Shown here in pieces: positions 62,148 through 64,000 of a DNA stretch of 64,000 nucleotides. Numbering within the stretch: the stretch's first letter is position 1; every line of letters begins with the position of its first letter. A program made the translations under genes and the position numbers. The stretch covers positions 121,054,305-121,118,304 of the forward strand of contig CM056743.1 of the NCBI GenBank assembly GCA_029851415.1, given 5' to 3'. This DNA is from Eretmocerus hayati. Taxonomy: Eukaryota > Arthropoda > Insecta > Hymenoptera > Aphelinidae. The notes under the pieces were generated by a model, which saw nothing but the letters and a program-made list of their open reading frames with translations, was not told where the DNA came from and made no database searches.

Positions 62148-62756
62148 GTAAGTATAGACTATTGGAATAACCACATAGACAATTAAAAAGTCTCAATAAG
62201 AGGGGCGATGACTCTTTAGTGAAAGGATCGCAAATCATGTCAGTACATTCTAAACAACTGAGAATATCTTGGTTCATTAATTTGATAAATCTTAGGCATT
62301 CAAATGCCGTACATACCTATGAGAATTTCATTTCCAATCCACTGCTTTCCCTGCCATGCTTCGGCGCTAGCAAAATCTTCTTACATCTGTCTAAGACAAT
62401 TCTTAATTTCTCCTAATCAAAATTACATTTTGCGTAAACAGAGATAGATCTCAGGATCGGAAGACTTTACAGGTTTTTTCTGGGTAATTTTGTAATGAAA
62501 CCAAAGAATGAACGGGACTTAAAGTCGACACACTGAGTTCTCCCTTCACTTTCATTTTTGTGAGTTCCATACCTCTATTTTAGAGGAATCGCTCGGTCTG
62601 CTCCGTAATAATCTTCAAACCCTCACCTCTTCAATAGCCCCATAATAAACTACGCTCCACCCATATCATCGTGAATCAATTTTACTCAAGCTCATATCCA
62701 TCAATATCCTGTAAGTATTTCAATAACCTACAAGCTCTGCGTTAAAGATTGCGCAG
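62148..62756 (+). other. Predicted intron 1 of the serine protease
   Basis: 609 bases between the signal-peptide exon and the IVGG exon, with stop codons in the coding frame (for example TGA at 62672). The pyrimidine tract before the chosen acceptor is weak. Confidence 0.45.
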
Positions 62757-63063
62757 ACCCAGTCCTGGGTTACGGACTCCCACGCCTGGTGGGCACTCGC
62801 ATTGTCGGCGGTGAAGACGCCAAGAGAGGAAAATTCCCTCATCACGTATCATTACAATCGGGCTACGAGTGGCAGACTTCACACTTTTGCAGCGGTAGTA
62901 TATTGAACGAGCAGTGGATCCTGACTGCTGCCCACTGTGTCGAGGTTGTGCCACAGCTTGTATCGTTCGTTGTCAAGGCCGGCAAGCATCGAATTAAATC
63001 CGATGGAGTTGGAGAGCAGAGTGTGCCTGTCGAGCAGAGTTTTGTCCATGAAAAATATAATGG
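62757..63063 (+). CDS. Trypsin/chymotrypsin-like serine protease exon 2 (S1 family, partial)
   Basis: This exon encodes a propeptide ending in Arg, the activation site TR|IVGG (residues 31-36 of the predicted preproprotein), CSGSILNEQWILTAAHC (62-78) with the catalytic His (residue 77, His57 in chymotrypsin numbering), and the two cysteines of the His-loop disulfide (62 and 78). Cleavage after Arg32 would free the Ile33 N-terminus and activate the enzyme. The exon stops in phase 2 after HEKYN at a donor-like GG|GTGCGT (63062-63067). The catalytic Asp102 and Ser195 and the specificity pocket are not found in the remaining 940 bases, so the gene must continue beyond the window; trypsin versus chymotrypsin specificity cannot be told. 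The secreted, digestive or immune role is inferred from the family. There is no frameshift or stop in the exon. Confidence 0.85.
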
Positions 63064-63708
63064 GTGCGTGATAACGGATATAATGGTTTGATTGAGTTGA
63101 AGTGAGAAAAAATTCAGAGCGACCAGTGAAGTTGCTCAGTGAAAATTGAAAGAAGGATCAAATCCACCTTTTTACGATAGGCTGGCGTCTTTTTGATGAA
63201 AAATTTCTTAGAGATATGCATCAAGTTATATATCGGTGCTTCAAAAAGTGCTTTCTATCGGTGGTTATTTTATTCAACCCGCAATCATTCACACTCTGAT
63301 GATGCTGAGTGAGACAAGAAGTTGACACGGTCGTTGGATATCTTAGAGTAGGCGAAACTACCGCCATCGTGTGCAAAAATAGTGCAATGGAAATTTTTTG
63401 TGGGATACTCACCGCAAGACCTCCCTGATCCTTAAGTCATATGTTCCTAAGCCGTATCTGGGTGCAAAATTGTTTAAACCGAAATTGTTTAAACAATTGA
63501 ATAAAATTGTTTATTTTGGATTCAAAAGATGTTTTTTAGGTAAATTGAAGCATTTTAAACAGAAAGTTACTCTTGTCATTTTTCTCTAGGATCCATTGTT
63601 TTTGCGCTATGAGCATTTTAAAGTTGAAAAAACTCGAAAATCGCGATTTTGAGGCCCGGATTAAAGTGTCATAATGGTGAAAATGTTATGCTCTCACTAG
63701 GGAAATTT
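63064..63708 (+). other. Beginning of predicted intron 2
   Basis: No frame here continues the protease. An AT-rich repeat of ATTGTTTAAAC words occurs at about 63467-63500. Confidence 0.45.
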
Positions 63709-64000
63709 GTCAATTGGGATCTCCTCTACAAGTTGTGGTAGCAAAAACCCATGTTCCTCGTCGATTTACCTTCGTTTTTTGAATGTTAATAATGCGTCGT
63801 ATGGCGCTCGTTCGCGTGCTCGCGGGCTCCCACCGAAGCGCGTGCAGACGACGCAACGTTGCTATCGCGGCGCGGGGAGCATTGCGATCACCAGTGAACT
63901 GGCGCCGTACGACGCGTTATTAACATTCAAAAAACGAAGGTAAATCGACGAGGAACATGGGTTTTTGCTATCACAACTTGTAGAGGAGATCCCAATTGAC
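63709..64000. mobile_element. Palindromic element at the right window edge
   Basis: Left arm 63709-63808 (starting GTCAATTGGGATCTCCTCTA) is the reverse complement of 63903-64000 with about three mismatches. The 95-base centre is GC-rich. The palindrome reaches the last base of the window and may continue outside. It would lie in the second intron of the protease gene. Confidence 0.8.

Noticed and set aside
62711..62734. GTAAGT...CAAG as a 24-base intron in the protease leader
   Set aside because: Far too short for a spliceosomal intron, and the frame stays open through it.
63707..63943. A frame containing APYDALL, resembling the catalytic-Asp segment of serine proteases
   Set aside because: It lies in the arm of a palindrome, lacks a suitable splice context and does not continue with protease sequence; resemblance is taken as chance.
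1..64000. CRISPR arrays, prokaryotic operons, rRNA genes
   Set aside because: No regularly spaced repeats, Shine-Dalgarno-led gene strings or rRNA blocks were seen; the sequence is eukaryotic in character.

Overview
The window looks like insect nuclear DNA. It is mostly AT-rich, contains one large intronless gene for a Kekkon-type receptor (LRR plus Ig plus transmembrane segment, an arthropod family) and the 5' part of an intron-containing trypsin/chymotrypsin-like serine protease gene. Everything else is non-coding, dominated by degenerate DNA transposons. The microsatellite-rich, CpG-containing intergenic style would fit a hymenopteran, but that is a weak inference.

Layout. 1-14.7 kb is a patchwork of DNA-transposon relics: two inverted copies of a TTAA-flanked foldback MITE (2150-2540 and 14036-14416), a 3.2 kb palindromic element with TA target duplication (3302-6466), and four interspersed families that I call A/B/C, E and G. 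Several of these are nested in each other. 16.7-17.7 kb holds a second G copy with pogo/Tigger-like ends. 23.5-25.3 kb is a nearly perfect 1.8 kb palindrome. 26.1-29.3 kb is a GC-rich island carrying the kekkon gene (26961-29087, + strand), preceded by an upstream ORF. 29.3-41 kb has no recognisable gene; it contains CpG-bearing, microsatellite-rich segments (including five GA/TC tracts of alternating orientation at 40.08-40.71 kb), a GC-rich block (35.7-36.3 kb) and another TTAA foldback (36636-37108). 41.5-45.1 kb is a second transposon cluster, with a 2 kb element (42938-44922) inserted in an E-family element. 45-56 kb is featureless apart from a degenerate tRNA-like sequence. 56-58 kb contains a palindrome and a possible retroelement relic. 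59.8-61 kb is a G-rich low-complexity block, and 61.66-61.80 kb a small foldback. 62.1-63.1 kb holds the signal-peptide exon and the activation/His exon of the protease; the exons with the catalytic Asp and Ser are not in the window. The right edge (63709-64000) lies in another palindrome.

The two genes are not functionally linked. The kekkon product should be a cell-surface modulator of growth-factor signalling; the protease is a secreted zymogen. The most notable property of the window is the abundance of foldback (self-complementary) elements of several unrelated families, many retaining diagnostic TTAA or TA duplications and nesting that gives relative ages.
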